From assembly GCA_964020085.1 (NCBI GenBank), contig OZ026595.1, positions 1,672,501 to 1,736,500 of the forward strand: DNA of 64,000 nt. Direction: 5' to 3'. Positions 13,201 through 25,674 of this stretch are shown piece after piece (the first letter of the stretch is position 1; each line of letters starts with the position of its first letter). Made by a program: the position numbers and the translations under genes. A model generated the notes under the pieces. It saw only the letters and a program-made list of their open reading frames with translations, was not told where the DNA came from and searched no databases. The stretch comes from Micromussa lordhowensis (Eukaryota > Cnidaria > Anthozoa > Scleractinia > Lobophylliidae).

Positions 13201-14950
13201 GATAAATAATATCGATAGTAACCTTGGCTTCGCCTGATGAATTGCTCAATTTCCACATTTGATTGATAAGAAAAAGAAAGACATCTATTCCTCATGTGAG
13301 CAACGGAGATGAAGTGCTAACTGAGATGAATATCAATTTCATTGATCAGGAATTAAAGAAATGAAATATCAAAACTTGGTGACCTCCTCAAGTGCCAAAG
13401 GGAGCCGGCTCTTTTTTAGAATGCGGCGCGTTTTGTTGCTAATGTCAAAATTATTCATCCAACACTTCCTGATAAATGAAACGAACGACCAATTTACTCT
13501 AAAATTAGTGAGATTTTATCTCAACCTGTTCAAACTCTAGATATTTCCTTGAAGCCATCATTTTACTATCTGCAAAAACCAAGGTTAATGCTGTTTTGAG
13601 TGTCGCCGGCTTCTGGACAATCCCGTTGCTGCAGCTACGCATGCGTTTGACGTGAAAATACAAAGCAGGCAGATAACATGATCAAAGTCCCTCTCTCGTT
13701 GTGAAAACCAACAGACGGATAACAGACGGCGTGTGAGTCACTTAAAAATCTATACCAGCTAAACATACAAAATTTGAATTTGCATGATTGCTGATTTTCG
13801 AGTAAATTTTGTAATAGTTGCGAGCTTTATTTCTCTAGTAGACCTAACTTTTCGCTCTGATGAGGTGCGCGGCGACAGCAAGAATAGCCTGCGGAGGTTT
13901 GTAAATAGCACAAACAGTACCGTATGCTCTTACAATTCCTGTTATTTTGTATCGTTTTATTACACATGTGTATGCGTTTGTTCTCTGGAAATGTTCTTCT
14001 CTTGGCGAGTGTAAGCAGGCGTCCGTAGTTTGGCAGTCATTTTTAGCTGTAATACAAGTGTGGTACGAATGTAACCATGTGTATCTGCATAAAACGGATG
14101 CTTGCAAATAATTAAGACGCAATAAATTTTACACTATCGTACAAACGCAGTTAAAACCTATCAAAGTAGGGTTTTAAACTAGAAATGTCGGGCTGTTTTC
14201 GATGACTCCCGAGTCGTAAACTCACAAAGTAACTCTGCTAAGTGGTGATTATAGATAAAACATAGGACTTCACTCGCTGTTCTTTTCTTAAAAAGCCGGT
14301 ACTCCGAGATACTATAGTTTATTTGAAAGCACAAGTTACGTTGCGCACAGTTAGCCCGGCAGCTCAGAAACAGCGATAGGCACTATTTCGGCTTTGTTTA
14401 TGTTAACAGTCGCTACAAATTTTGCAAACAAAATTGCCTTTGAAAAAGAAACGATGGCGTACTTCAGTCGCTAGCTGAGCCTATCGCAGAGTGATTATGG
14501 ATTCAGGATTAAGGAAGTCTCAGTGTCCCTTAATGGATGATTGTTTTCCCAGCTTTCAAATTCACAGCTGTGTCAGTAATTTAAAGTTTGGTAGCTTTAG
14601 GCTCGCTAAGATAATGCAAACTAAGAAAGTTTATCACCTGTATGCGATATTAAATCATTCAGTCGGCTAAGATTGACAATTTGTGATAGCCGGTCACCCA
14701 ATTGGACTTTAAAACAAAGGTTAACAGGTAAAAAAGGTTACACTCAGTTCTGGCAACTGGTACCACAAAAATGCAGAATCTATAGCCATTATATTGACAA
14801 GTAACACTTCTCGGCCTCAGGCTTCAAGATGTGCGCAGAAGAGTTATATCTTAGTAGAATGAATTGCACAAGAAAAGCACTGATGGGAATAAAATTACAA
14901 ACTGAAGGCCAAGTCGACGTTTTAAAGACCTGTTGTTAATTTTACCAAGA
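10260..14950. other. Non-coding stretch, no gene recognised
   Basis: Only short open frames with no family resemblance, in AT-rich sequence. I found no convincing exon, RNA gene or long repeat here. Confidence 0.55.
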
Positions 14951-15316
14951 GAACCAAATAACCAAGTATAGTTAGATAGCCAAAATCAAACCAAATAACC
15001 AAATTTTAGGCCTAATGGCCGAAATCAGACCAGGGCAAACTCAGGCCGATTTATCAAAATCAAACCAAAGATCCAAAATCAAACCAAAGATCCAAAATCA
15101 AACCAAATAGCCAAAATTGGACCAAACAGCCAAATTCAGGTCAAATAATCAAGCTAATTAGCCAAAAATCAGGACAAAAAGCCAAAATCAAACCAAATCG
15201 TAAAAATCAAGCCAAATTTCCAAAATCAAACTAAATGGCCAAATCTCGCTAAATAACCAAGATCAGGCCAAAAAGCAAAAATCAGGCCAAATAGCCTAAA
15301 CGAGGTCAATTGGCCA
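14951..15316 (+). repeat. Degenerate minisatellite, CCAAAATCAAACCAAATAG-like unit
   Basis: About twenty diverged copies of an 18-20 bp unit related to aaatcaaaccaaatagcc run head to tail through the interval, with variants such as ccaaaatcaggccaaatagc. Copies differ by substitutions and small indels, so the array is old. There is no spacer/repeat alternation of the CRISPR kind and no open frame. Confidence 0.85.
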
Positions 15317-15471
15317 ATTCGTAATATTTCGTGGGCTAAAGCGCTCTTAAACTCACTTTAATTGTTAATTATTACTTTTCGTTACAGAATACAAACAATT
15401 TTGGTAACGATGTTTCTCTTTTACAGAGTCTTCCTTTTCTCCAGGCGGATAATTGTGTTCTGGTAAATTGT

Positions 15472-15717
15472 TCTGGGCTGGGTTGTTCAAAGCCCGGTTA
15501 AGCTAACCCAAGGTTAGCGAGGATTTTGATTCTAAATTTGCAACTGTTTGGTGAGTGTTCTGTTTACATTGTTTATCCTTCAGTTTTGAGTTCGAATAAT
15601 CTCAAACTACCCAAAACATAAGCAGTGAAAAACATTTTTAAACAAGAAAAATTAATACGTTGGTTAACTTTTAATCCTGGGAGTAGCGTTAACCGGCTTT
15701 CGAACAACCCGGCCCTG
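15472..15717 (+). mobile_element. MITE with terminal inverted repeats and 10-bp flanking repeat (246 bp)
   Basis: The left end (gggctgggttgttcaaagcc) and right end (reverse complement of gctttcgaacaacccggccc) are inverted repeats extending about 35 bp, including a GGTTAA-type core. The element is bounded by the identical 10-mer ggtaaattgt at 15462-15471 and 15718-15727, which looks like a target-site duplication. The interior is AT-rich and non-coding. The ends resemble a repeat type I recall from many marine invertebrates; the superfamily is not assigned. Confidence 0.75.
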
Positions 15718-15727
15718 GGTAAATTGT

Positions 15728-17355
15728 GTGCTCAGTTGCAATCTGTTATCACAGTTCTCGATGCTTGAATGAGATCATAGCAGGGACATATTCGTAAGAT
15801 CTCCATTGCTTCACAGCTAAACAGAGCTCTTTATTTATCGCTTAGGCCACGATCTAGCTTTTTATGAATCCGATGACGTCATACACCACAGTACGATTCT
15901 CTCCACCCCTGAAAGATTTTCCAGTGGCGGGGTAGGACTGTGCGAAGCATAGCTTAACACCTTTCATGAAGCTACAAAGTAAAAAAAAATATGTAAACCA
16001 ATTATCTAAGCAAGATATTTGAGATGAAGGTAGCTACTTTTTTATTGTTTCCAATTCAGTTTTTAATAATACAGCTACTCCGTTCGCGCTTGTTGAATAA
16101 GAGACGTTTGTAACCAATTTGCCATCTCACTGGTTGGAATTATTGTAATTATACCCTGTATAATATTTTGCATAACAGAAGACAGGTCTTGCAGAAAATT
16201 AAGCCGACAAACCATCAAATTATACCTTGTGTTAATTAATTATAATAATCACAGCAACGTTGGCATAAGTTTACTTTATTAAACAATACTAACTGCGGTG
16301 TATATTAGCTTCATATTGCACTCAAAATTAAATTTTTTATAATTTCTCATCTTCGAGGGAAAGGGTAAATTTCGTGTCCCATTTTTCCCTCCCGATAAAC
16401 GTGAAGACTGCAAAGAAAACTATTCTGTAATGTCTCTTCAACATGATTTCTGTAGTGTCTCTTTTCCTAAATTAAAATTTGAAGATATTTCTAAATCTGA
16501 ATTTTGATGGCGGTAAACGCTCGGATAATGCAATAATGGATCATATTGTCAATATTTTCTTATATGGTCGGCGGTCGGTTCTATTGTTCAAGTAATCCTG
16601 TCTTTATCTACTTTATAACGGAAAATTGGCGGCTGTTCTTAAGAAAATGAAGCCACTTTTATACCAACAATTCAACAAATTCAGTCAGAAATTTTTCTCC
16701 TACGGAGCAAGACTACTTAAAACAAATTTTATTAGCAACCGACAAGTGACGGTAAAGATTTGACTCAACTCAAAGAGTCGGCAATTTATAATTTGTCATA
16801 AAAGTAAATTGAAGGACCAAGACTATTCATTGTGTCTCCAAGAGGATTACATTTATTCCCGTGTAATTGGGAAATCTGTAGCGGCTTCTTGTAACTGGAC
16901 AGCATCGATCATTAAGTGATTAGGGAAATTATCTTCATTTCTCTTAGGTCTTTATGTGATGCGAAATAAAGTGACATTTAACATACTAAGAATCTCACTT
17001 AATAGCCTTATGCTCATTTTACTGATTCAGACCTTTTTGCTCAAGCAGATGGCTTCAGAAAATGGCTCCGTCAACATTTAGAACCTGCTAAAACCGTTCC
17101 AGACGTTGAAACGAGAATCTAAAGAAGAAATGTTATTGAAGTAAGGAAAGAAGATCGGTGGAATTTTAAAGTCATCGACTAAGCTCAAGTTGGAATTGGA
17201 AGTCCTCTGCTAGCGGCGCAAGCAAATAGTAAAGCTAACTGTAAACAGAAACACGATAAAGTTCAAAAGGTAAGAGAAGGAGTACTTTATTCCTGACAGC
17301 CAGTCGGAAGTATTGCTCATTTTCCAAAAGCAAATCGGTAATTAAAGACTTCGTC
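15728..17355 (+). other. Region upstream of GPCR 1, possible 5' UTR
   Basis: No coding sequence recognised. Close to the receptor start there is a consensus donor (gttcaaaag|gtaagag, 17269/17270) and pyrimidine-rich acceptor-like sites (e.g. ttattcctgacag|cc, 17299/17300). This suggests a spliced leader region, but no single model can be fixed from sequence alone. Confidence 0.3.
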
Positions 17356-18363
17356 ATGGCATCGCCCACGGCTGCAGCGGAGAAGGTTCAAGCAATGAAC
17401 CAAACAAACGCATCGAAGCCCGGAATGCTCCAGAATGGTTCATCACCTGGTGACCTGAACGATCCACTGAATATTCTCTCATTCAGTTTTCTGCTTGTTG
17501 TTATGACTATGACATTGTTTGGGAATGCGCTGGTCATTCTCGCTTTCAAGAGGAATACAAAGATTCGCACAGTCACAAACTATTTCGTGGTGTCATTAGC
17601 TGTGGCTGACATTCTGATAGCATTGGTGTCGATGCCGATATGGGCTGCTTATCTCATGTCAGGAGTACAGCTCAAACAAGGCCTTCTAAAAGTCTGGACA
17701 TTTATGGACATCCTCTGCGGAGTTGCGTCCATTATAAACCTAACAGCAATTAGCATAGAGAGATACTTCTGCATCACTTACCCGCTCAGTTATCACACCA
17801 CAATGACGTCAACAAAGGCAATAACTACCATAATCATCATTTGGATTTTTTCGATCATTATGTCGTCGCTCAAGATCATCCTATGGGCGTTACCTCCGCC
17901 GAAATACGAGCTAATGGTGGTCATTAGCTGTTTCTTTGTGCCGCTTGTCATTATGTGTACCACGTATAGGTTTATATTCAAGACAGCGAGTTTCCAAGCG
18001 CGCCAAATAGCGCTCATGATTAACGGCAGCGTCAAAAACTTCCTACTGGCGTCGGAGATGCGCGCCGCTAAAACGTTAGCAGTTGTAATGGGCGCCTTTG
18101 TCATCAGTTGGGGACCATTCTTCATTATAAACATAGTGTACGGATTTTGTCCTCGATGCGTTACGGCCGATTCCGTTGTGGTAGCAAAATGGATGCATTA
18201 CTCTAACTCTGTTTTCAACCCCATCGTTTACGCTTGCATGAATAAGGAGTTCAGGAAAGCATTTTGCATTATCTTATTTGGGCGAAAACGTTGTTGCCGC
18301 TTGCGAGGAAGAGGTGAAACAACTACGGATCAAACAGAGTTGAGTCTGGGAACTCACTTTTAA
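17356..18363 (+). CDS. Class A GPCR, biogenic-amine-receptor-like (335 aa, intronless)
   Basis: A predicted seven-transmembrane receptor at the cell surface. The extracellular N-terminus carries three N-glycosylation sequons (Asn15, Asn18, Asn27). Visible class A landmarks are Asn57 in GNALV (TM1), Asp85 in SLAVAD (TM2), Asp118 (position 3.32), Glu-Arg-Tyr 135-137 at the end of TM3, Trp252/Pro254 in SWGPFF (TM6) and Asn288-Pro-Ile-Val-Tyr292 (TM7). Asp3.32, Phe6.51/6.52, Asn6.55 and Tyr7.43 are the pattern of amine receptors (adrenergic/octopamine/histamine type), where Asp3.32 pairs with the ligand amine. The TM5 serines that bind catechols are absent (Val5.42, Cys5.46). The usual cysteine at 3.25 is Leu111 and extracellular loop 2 has no cysteine, so the standard disulfide is missing. 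The start was chosen at the first in-frame ATG, which has G at +4. The gene is a paralogue of the receptor at 33167. The ligand is unknown; the name is by family resemblance only. Confidence 0.93.
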   Translation: MASPTAAAEKVQAMNQTNASKPGMLQNGSSPGDLNDPLNILSFSFLLVVMTMTLFGNALVILAFKRNTKIRTVTNYFVVSLAVADILIALVSMPIWAAYLMSGVQLKQGLLKVWTFMDILCGVASIINLTAISIERYFCITYPLSYHTTMTSTKAITTIIIIWIFSIIMSSLKIILWALPPPKYELMVVISCFFVPLVIMCTTYRFIFKTASFQARQIALMINGSVKNFLLASEMRAAKTLAVVMGAFVISWGPFFIINIVYGFCPRCVTADSVVVAKWMHYSNSVFNPIVYACMNKEFRKAFCIILFGRKRCCRLRGRGETTTDQTELSLGTHF

Positions 18364-18780
18364 AAGCATTCTCAGATATGTTGATTGTAGTCAGCGTGAA
18401 AATTCCAGGAATATACATCGCATCATTCCTTCTGATGCGGTTAGACCTTTAGAACGCATAAGAAAATATGTATTTTGTCAGACATAAGTTAAAGAAAAAA
18501 TAGTAAATCCACTTTGGCTCAGTTGCTGATTAATAAGGAAGGAAATCAATATAGCAAATAAGTGAATTACATGAGCTAAATTATGCTTGGCAACTCTCCT
18601 TGATTCGTTAAGACAAAACTTTGGTCCCTTTTGACAGTTGATAGTAAGCTTGTTTGTAAAATTCTAAGCAACAAAGTAGTGCTTACCCGTTTGTCCATCC
18701 AGGGCTGCAGCCATTTAGTAGACTTATCCCGCCGCTTTGAATCTCTGGGACATATTTCTCGTTACCAGTTTTGTGCTAAT
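18364..18780 (+). other. 3' flank of GPCR 1
   Basis: AT-rich sequence after the stop codon, presumably including the 3' UTR. No AATAAA is seen in the first several hundred bases (the first clear one is near 19795), so the 3' end is not defined. Confidence 0.35.
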
Positions 18781-19147
18781 AGGGAGTTTAAAAAAACCAC
18801 GGCGGCAACGGCAACGGGAACGTCGCTAAACAAAAGATTTAATGAGCAGAACAATGGTTATGCACGTGCGTTATAATTCTTGGTACATTTCTTTGCCGTC
18901 CTCTGCAAAACGACAACGTGAAATGACCAAATTCTGCGTTGTCTGGAGAACGTGAACGACGACGGCTAATTTTTCAAATTTATTTTCCGAGTTTAACGCT
19001 GTGTTCCATATTCAGTTTCGAGATAGTTTTGACACTGATAAACAAACTAAATGACTTTAGAGTACCGCGAGATTCGTAGGTAAAATATAAATTCATTTTT
19101 AATCGACGTTGTCCTTGGCGTCGCCGTCGTGGTTTCTTAAACTCCCT
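18781..19147 (+). mobile_element. MITE-like element, family A copy 2 (367 bp)
   Basis: It starts agggagtttaaaaaaaccac and ends with the inverted counterpart (gtcgtggtttcttaaactccct). The ends pair over roughly 35-40 bp with a CG-rich subterminal stretch. AAT flanks both sides (18778-18780, 19148-19150), consistent with a 3-bp target duplication. The interior (atttaatgagcagaacaatg, acgtgcgttataattcttgg) aligns with the copies at 3430 (inverted) and 27754. It is non-coding and lies 0.4 kb downstream of GPCR 1. Confidence 0.8.
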
Positions 19148-19354
19148 AATTCTCTAGTGAAAGGGCCCCATGTTGGAAATGAGTTACATTAAATTGAAAG
19201 TCTTGTTTAGACGAAAGTTCCAAGTCGCAAAGTTTATGCGTTCAAGAATGATAAAGTCAGTTTTTTCATTAACGACAACAGTCGCTCGATTTATGTAAAG
19301 CTCGATTTATGTGTTGTACACAACATATATGAGCATATATGAGTGCGCCCTCGG

Positions 19355-19640
19355 GAACTTTCTTCTTAAGAGAGATTTCCGCTTACGGGAGGTTAAAAAT
19401 ACAGTCAGGCGGTTTGTTTCTACTTAGCTGGGACAATTCCTAACTGTCCGCTTAGGAGAGGTGCCCGCTTAAGGGTGGTTACCAATGCAGTGCTTGTATG
19501 TGGCTGGGACCATTACTAACTGTCTGCTTGAGAGAGGTGCTCACTTAAGGGTGGTTACCAATGCTTAAGAGAGGAGTCTGCTTAAGAGAGGAGTCCGCTT
19601 ACGGGAGGTTAAAAATGCAGTGTTTGTATGTGGCTATGAT
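19355..19640 (+). repeat. Tandem repeat with unit around 'gcttaagagaggtgtccgct'
   Basis: Several imperfect copies of a unit built from aagagaggtgcccgctta, gggtggttaccaatgcagtg and tgtatgtggctgggac follow one another. Full units are about 100 bp and one part is shortened to ~25 bp steps near 19560-19600. It is non-coding. I recall similar 'gcttaagagagg' repeats from many animal genomes. Confidence 0.7.
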
Positions 19641-19892
19641 AGTTTATTTTGTATTTTTCCTTTCCTGTACCGACCTAAGGTGGTAACAAATATTAGGAAT
19701 TGTAATGCAAAATGTACAGTCGCCTTTCTCACCAATTTCTATCTTAGTGTTGGATCTACCTCACTGTTACCTGCAACCAATACTCTGATGAAACAATAAA
19801 GCTTAATTAAGATCAAAATCTAGCTTTGTATTCAAATCCAAACTTTACTATTTGACTTTAATCGCTTCCCTAAGAATCATACAACCATTATT

Positions 19893-19949
19893 AAAGAAAT
19901 AGAAAACATGTGCCGTGTTTCTATCGAGTTATAGAAACACGAGTGAAAG

Positions 19950-19980
<31 letters not shown>

Positions 19981-19981
19981 G

Positions 19982-20012
<31 letters not shown>

Positions 20013-20084
20013 GAGTTCTCCCAAACTTTCACGAGTGTTTCTATAACTCGATAGGAACAAGGAGAACATGTTTTCTATTTCTTT
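19893..20084 (+). repeat. Foldback (hairpin) element, family 2 (192 bp)
   Basis: A near-perfect palindrome. The left arm starts aaagaaatagaaaacatgt and the right arm ends acatgttttctatttcttt, with pairing that continues through cgagttatagaaacacgagt and agtttgggagaac to the centre. The unpaired linker is cacgagccgcaggcgagtg (19978-19996). A partial arm (gtgtttctatcgagtt) recurs at 20195-20210, next to ccaatcagcg at 20229. The short frame running through it is an accident of the palindrome. Confidence 0.9.
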
Positions 20085-20239
20085 TAGAAAATACCGCGAC
20101 GAAGAAATAGAAAAACAACTTGTTTACTTCGATCATCAAAATGTAAATTCTCTTTATTCGCGCCCTGATTACGTCAACAGCTCGTGCTAGTTTTGTGTTT
20201 CTATCGAGTTGAGAAACACGGTTTTAAACCAATCAGCGT

Positions 20240-23200
20240 GCGTATTTGCTTTGGGTTATTTTCTAATAATAAAATATAGTATTCTAAGTTTAAAAGATAA
20301 CAAGCCGTTTGTATCCCAAAAATGGTTTCAAACGAGAGTAAATAGGAGCAAAGATTCTTGTCGTTTGGCCATAACAGATATCGTTCAGGCGTGCTCATTC
20401 CAAGGACACTGTTAATTTCAGTAACAAACCTTTCATGTCTTTTGAAATTCCTTATCGCAAAAGAACTTGTAAATTGCATGTTTATTTTAAATAATGAAAC
20501 ATATACTCTCGTGTTTAAACGAAAAAGACGTCACCTGTTCTTCTACCATGGCAACGACTTCTTACGATCCAGAAGACATGAGATGCAACTTTCATAACTC
20601 CCAAAAAGACACAGGCATGGAGCAAAAGGTACAGTAAAAATAACTGGGTCCCTTGTTTCTAAAAGAATCTCTACATCGATACATATCTTTTATCACATGC
20701 TGACAGAAAATTATGACAAATACCGAACGCAAAATATTTCTATTTATATCTTAGCCGCGAAACAAATGGCAAACATTCGGGAAAGGTGTTACATTGTTTT
20801 GACAAACTGGAGGTCTATTCTTCATGGCGAAAATGAACTTCTAAGAAAAAAAAACATCTTGTCCATCTGTGTAGTTGATCTCCTTATTGTGAGTTTACAG
20901 AAGGCCTACTGAATATTGTAAACTAATTGTCTGCAGCAAAACACAAAAAGTAATTTGCATCCTTTTTATTATCTTGCTTAATTCGAACATTGCACTCTTC
21001 TCTTCGCATTTGTGATTGCTTTTTGCCGAAGATTATTTCGTATTTTTTCCCTGTTGTTCGCTTCCCTTACAGAGCTAAATTATACTTTTGATGTTCCGCT
21101 TTCGCTCCGTCAAAAAGCAACAATTGAATTTGATCATATGCAAAATGACCTCTATCCAAAAAAGACAGAATAAATATTAACAGATTTTCTCATCCTGACT
21201 ATATCAAAAACACAATTCAGAAACCAAGCACACTGCGGAAACGAAGAAAACCCTACTGCAAACCGTAAAATAACAATTATGATAAATTCTAGCCCTGAAT
21301 TTCTCCTGGCCTCGTAATTTCTCAACCGTAACAGAACTACGCGATGTTTTCAAATCGCCTCACAGCATATCAGTGAATAGTGACACAATAGAAGGAAATT
21401 GGTTGAGCATCATCATTGTGATTCGCTTAATGAGGGGCTTTTTTATCTGCAACCATTGACAGTTGCTGTGAAAACCGACAACATTGCTTAATTGGGATTG
21501 GCGGATGTGGTCAAAACAAGTTTTTGTGTTTTTTTATTAATTGTTAGAGACAGGCGAATGGGTGTCATCCTTCGAGCGGCATGTCAAGCGCTTTTAGACC
21601 ATAAAGAAGATTTGAGAACTAAGAAGACGGCATAAAGGTAAGTCATGGAATATGCATTTGAAAATAAGTGTAAGGAAGAAAAGAGCACCACTTTGTCCCT
21701 CGTACCAAAAAATTTCCCGTCTAACACAAACGAAATTGTTACGTCCTGGTATTCACTGGCTTCATACGCAAGATTACAACGCAATTTCTGGTAAAAGTAC
21801 CGACAAATGCAGGTAATCTTGTTAGTATTTGAGAATTCCAAACACAAAAATCGGCCAGTGGTGATGGTGGTGATCGGCTCAAAAATATGGAGACAAAAAA
21901 ATGTGCATCAGCAAAGGAAAAGGAAAACCAGATAATGAAAACATTACGTTGTAAGAACATCAGAATACAACTTAGCTTAATATTCGAGTTATTTTACGAG
22001 CGTTAAACGACGATATTTAAGAGCAGACAGTTTTCATTGCTGCAAATATATTCATATATATTCGGGCCTTATACCAGAATGCTTAAGTCAATTATTTTAT
22101 ATTTATTGGAGAAAAAAGCGCGTTTGCTGACAAAATCAAGAATGAAAAACGTAAACATAAAATCTGACTTGAAGCACCATAGAGCTTCATACTGTTATTA
22201 TCCCAATACAGAGATGTCTTATATAAAATTAATCACCTTTCTCTTATTTCACAAGAAGTTGTTGTATTTTGAAGAAAGCCACTAAGCAAGACACCCGATG
22301 CTTTTAAGGTGTTATCGTTATATATATTCTGAATTCATTCGCCTTTTCCGGCTTTCAACTCAAAACACGAACCTCAACTTCCTAATTTGTCATTATTCTG
22401 TAAGTTCCAGGTTTTCTCTTGAGGCCTGGAATTACAACTATATATGGCAAAAATTTATCGAAACGACGCCCCTAGCTTAAAATTTTATTAATGAGGTGGA
22501 AGAGACCTTCGTTAATGTTCGATTTTCTCTTGTCACGTTCGAGAAAAATAAGCATTTCGGTTTAATTCGATCATAACATTTGCTTGATCGTCTAAAAGCT
22601 TCAAATTGTTTCTGAAAGCGCGCAGATGTTACAAAATAGGTCTTAGATCAGTGTTGTTTGAGTTACAACATTGAAAGCCTTGATTTGTCAACAAAAATCA
22701 ACCAATTCTTTAAAGGATATTTTGGTATTTCACCGTGAAGTGAGATCAAAATTTTCAGTATGAATATTTAAAATTTCTATGAACTTTAATAGAGTTTTTT
22801 TATTCAATTTTCTATTGATTTTCTGTGTCTGGATGATGTTCGTGTTGATGTTCTTGTTGACGTTCGTGTTGTTCTAACCGACGCAAAGCAGTCGATAAAT
22901 CATAACACAAAAACACTTAAAGTAAACGTTACCAATTGATTACTATTCCTCCAATCGGTTCTTCTTTCTAGACTTTCCGGATTTCCGCTTTTCCTCCTCG
23001 TAAACGTCTTTTTAAGTCCTCTGGGGCAAAATAAAACTATATTTCTCTGAATGAAACAAACACAACATTTAGTCGCATTTGCTATTTTGTCGTTTGGTGA
23101 AATTCATGTTTTTCAGTAGATATGGTTTGCCCGAAAATGGAAGAAAATAAAAAAAATTGAAAAATAACCACTACCACATTCTTATTTTTCAATCACATCT

Positions 23201-25643
23201 GGGAAATAAATCCTGTATTTTTTTATGGCCTAATCAGTATATCATATCCGTCTTTCCTTTGTAACAACTCCTCTAAGTAGTGAGAAAAAAAACTGAAGGA
23301 TGGATTAAACTGAACAAAAAAACAGTATAAATTGAAAATAAACTCTGTCTATACAGTTATTCCAATTCAATAAATATATGCACGGGCAATGAAAAACTCA
23401 ATGCAAAACACGAGAAGTCGGAGAATATTGTAGTAGTCTCTGCGCAAGCAAAAGATCACTGAAGCAAAAACAATTCGATACGCAAAATTGATGGTTTTGT
23501 TTACGTCAATTGCTATCACTTTCAAATTAGCATAAATTTCGATCTTTATCATAAAACCATCGGAAGACACCACAAGCTATTCATTCAGTTATCTAGAGAA
23601 AAAAATGTCTTCTTTTTCATTACACGTTATCCTCGAGCCTTTGAGTAAAACTCCTCGCATCTTTTGTCTTTAAGAATAACTCGATTTTCTTGTTAGCTTT
23701 TCAAAACTAAACAGGAAAATTTAGTATGTTGCATATTATTAAATATATTTTTTAGTTATATTTTTTTGCGTGTGTGATATCATGAAAGACAATCCATACC
23801 ATGTACATGCAATTTTAGATCCAAGATCTATTATCGAGTATCTATTTTATCGGTTTACCAGAGATTTATTAGCATATTCCTATGGAACATCAAGTGCAGG
23901 AAAGCCCTTCTAAGATTTCATATTAACCCCGCGGGCAGACATTTAACAATGCACGAAATGTTACAAAGCACAATAAAAAAGTCTGTTTCTGCCGCGAGGC
24001 ACTCACAAAGATACCATTTGTGCCTTTGAAAAAAAAATTCGATCTTGCTGAAAATCACCGCAACATATCGGAACAATTTAACATGCAGTTCTTTTTCCAT
24101 TAAAGCTCATTATGAGAAATACAAAATCCAAGAAAGTTCGTGACCTTTCATACACGTTTCATAACAGCTTTTACCACATTTGCATCTTTCTACGTTTAAA
24201 GTGCATCTGACAATTGCATATTTCAATTATTTTCAAATATTCCATATTTCAAAGAGGATTTGATAAATCTTCAATTGAAAAGCAATTGCCCATAATGTTT
24301 CCTTTTGCCTTAAAATGTCTTTTTCATTAAACACTAAAAGGGAAAAAAGAAATTTTCGAGTTAGTTAAGTCATTTTCAGGGAACAGCACAGGTTTTGTTG
24401 TAAAGCAATTCTTTAATATTTTATCATTAAATCGTTAGTTACGACATAGAATTCACTGCTTTCGTACCAAAAATGAGAAGAAACCTTTTAGCTCCATGAA
24501 TTATACGTCTGAATTATACCTCTAAGCATCTGTTGAATATTAAATGCATTTTATGTTTTATTTTCTGTTTATGCATTACAAATTTTACGGTAATTTAGCG
24601 AGCACGTGCACAAGTAATATTTCTAGCTTTTCACCGTTAAAGCAACCATTTTATAAAGTAAAAATGCTGGATAAATACAACACCAGCTTCACAAACTTGT
24701 TTCAACAAAATTTCCATAACGCGGCCAGTCCTCCATAGGAAAAAAGATGGCGGCTGCTTTGTGAAACTAATACAACCCATGAGGCAGAAGGAAAGTCATA
24801 TTTTTGCAATATTTTTCCCTGTGTTAACGACATTGTGTATGCTGCGTTTGAAGATTTAAAAACTTTTTTGGACGTTTTTATGTGATTTTTTAGGATTTTC
24901 GTGATTTATGGCTAACTATACCAGTCGTCAGATACTATAGGCGCAATCTGAGCCAAGAGAGCAAGTAAGTATTTCAGCTTAGCTTTTTGGGGATTTTAAC
25001 TTTAGCGGGTGTTTACCATATAGCCAAAAAATCTAGAAATTTCGATTGAAGGTCAAATGGAACTCTAATTTTCCAGAAAATCCTTTCAGAAATTATAAAC
25101 TTCTTCCATAGGTAGTCCTCGTTTTCCGTTCGGAATGGAACGGCGGAAATTTCCTAACCACTTGATAATATTTTCAGTTTCCAGTCTCTTGTCAGCCTAA
25201 AACAATTACGGGAAATCGAATTGGAAATGGCAAACACCATCTCGTTCGGTTGGTTTGCTAATTTTGGAAAAACCCTTACCATTATTCAACGATCACCACA
25301 GCCGTTTTAGTTCTGACAAATGATAAACACCGTAGAATTCGTATCTCGAAGTTATGTGGCAGTTAAGATCTATTTAGAAAGAGTAATTTTCCATTTTTTG
25401 AAAACGGTATTTCCAAGTTTCGCTTTTTCATTTTTTTTAAAATGCTAAAATTAGAGACAGCATTTTCTTACAATGGATTGACAAGAAACTTATAACTCAC
25501 TCGGTTAGATAAATATTTATAATAGAAACATCTCGCTTTTGATTAATCAAAGAAGCAAACACTGATGATTTTGCACTTCTAATCTATCCACTGAAATGAA
25601 AAGATAAGAAGCTGAGTTGTCTGGATTTTTATTTTTTCCACGG
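20240..25643. other. Non-coding stretch, no gene recognised
   Basis: AT-rich DNA with short, unrelated open frames. The only structure seen is a 12-bp-period repeat of gatgttcgtgtt type at 22833-22875. No exon, RNA gene or long repeat could be supported. Confidence 0.55.
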
Positions 25644-25652
25644 TATAAAAGG
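25644..25652 (+). promoter_or_regulatory. TATA box (TATAAAAGG)
   Basis: TATAAAAGG matches the animal TATA consensus exactly. About 30 bp downstream is a plausible start region (ttttagttcaggtcc), and 100 bp further a consensus donor (aaa|gtaagtg, 25770/25771). The next gene on this strand is GPCR 2, whose coding exon begins with an acceptor at 33160. A 7.4-kb 5'-UTR intron joining them is plausible but inferred. Confidence 0.5.
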
Positions 25653-25674
25653 ATGCTAGCTGATGTTCTATTTT

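Noticed and set aside
10571..14309. Shared 14-mer gccggtactccgag at ~10571 and ~14296
   Set aside because: Matches of this length are expected by chance in 64 kb, and the flanks do not align.
14951..15316. CRISPR-like regular repeats
   Set aside because: Continuous degenerate tandem repeats without unique spacers, in an intron-bearing eukaryotic genome.
17793..18134. 113-codon frame antisense to GPCR 1
   Set aside because: Shadow of the receptor's codons on the opposite strand. No independent support.
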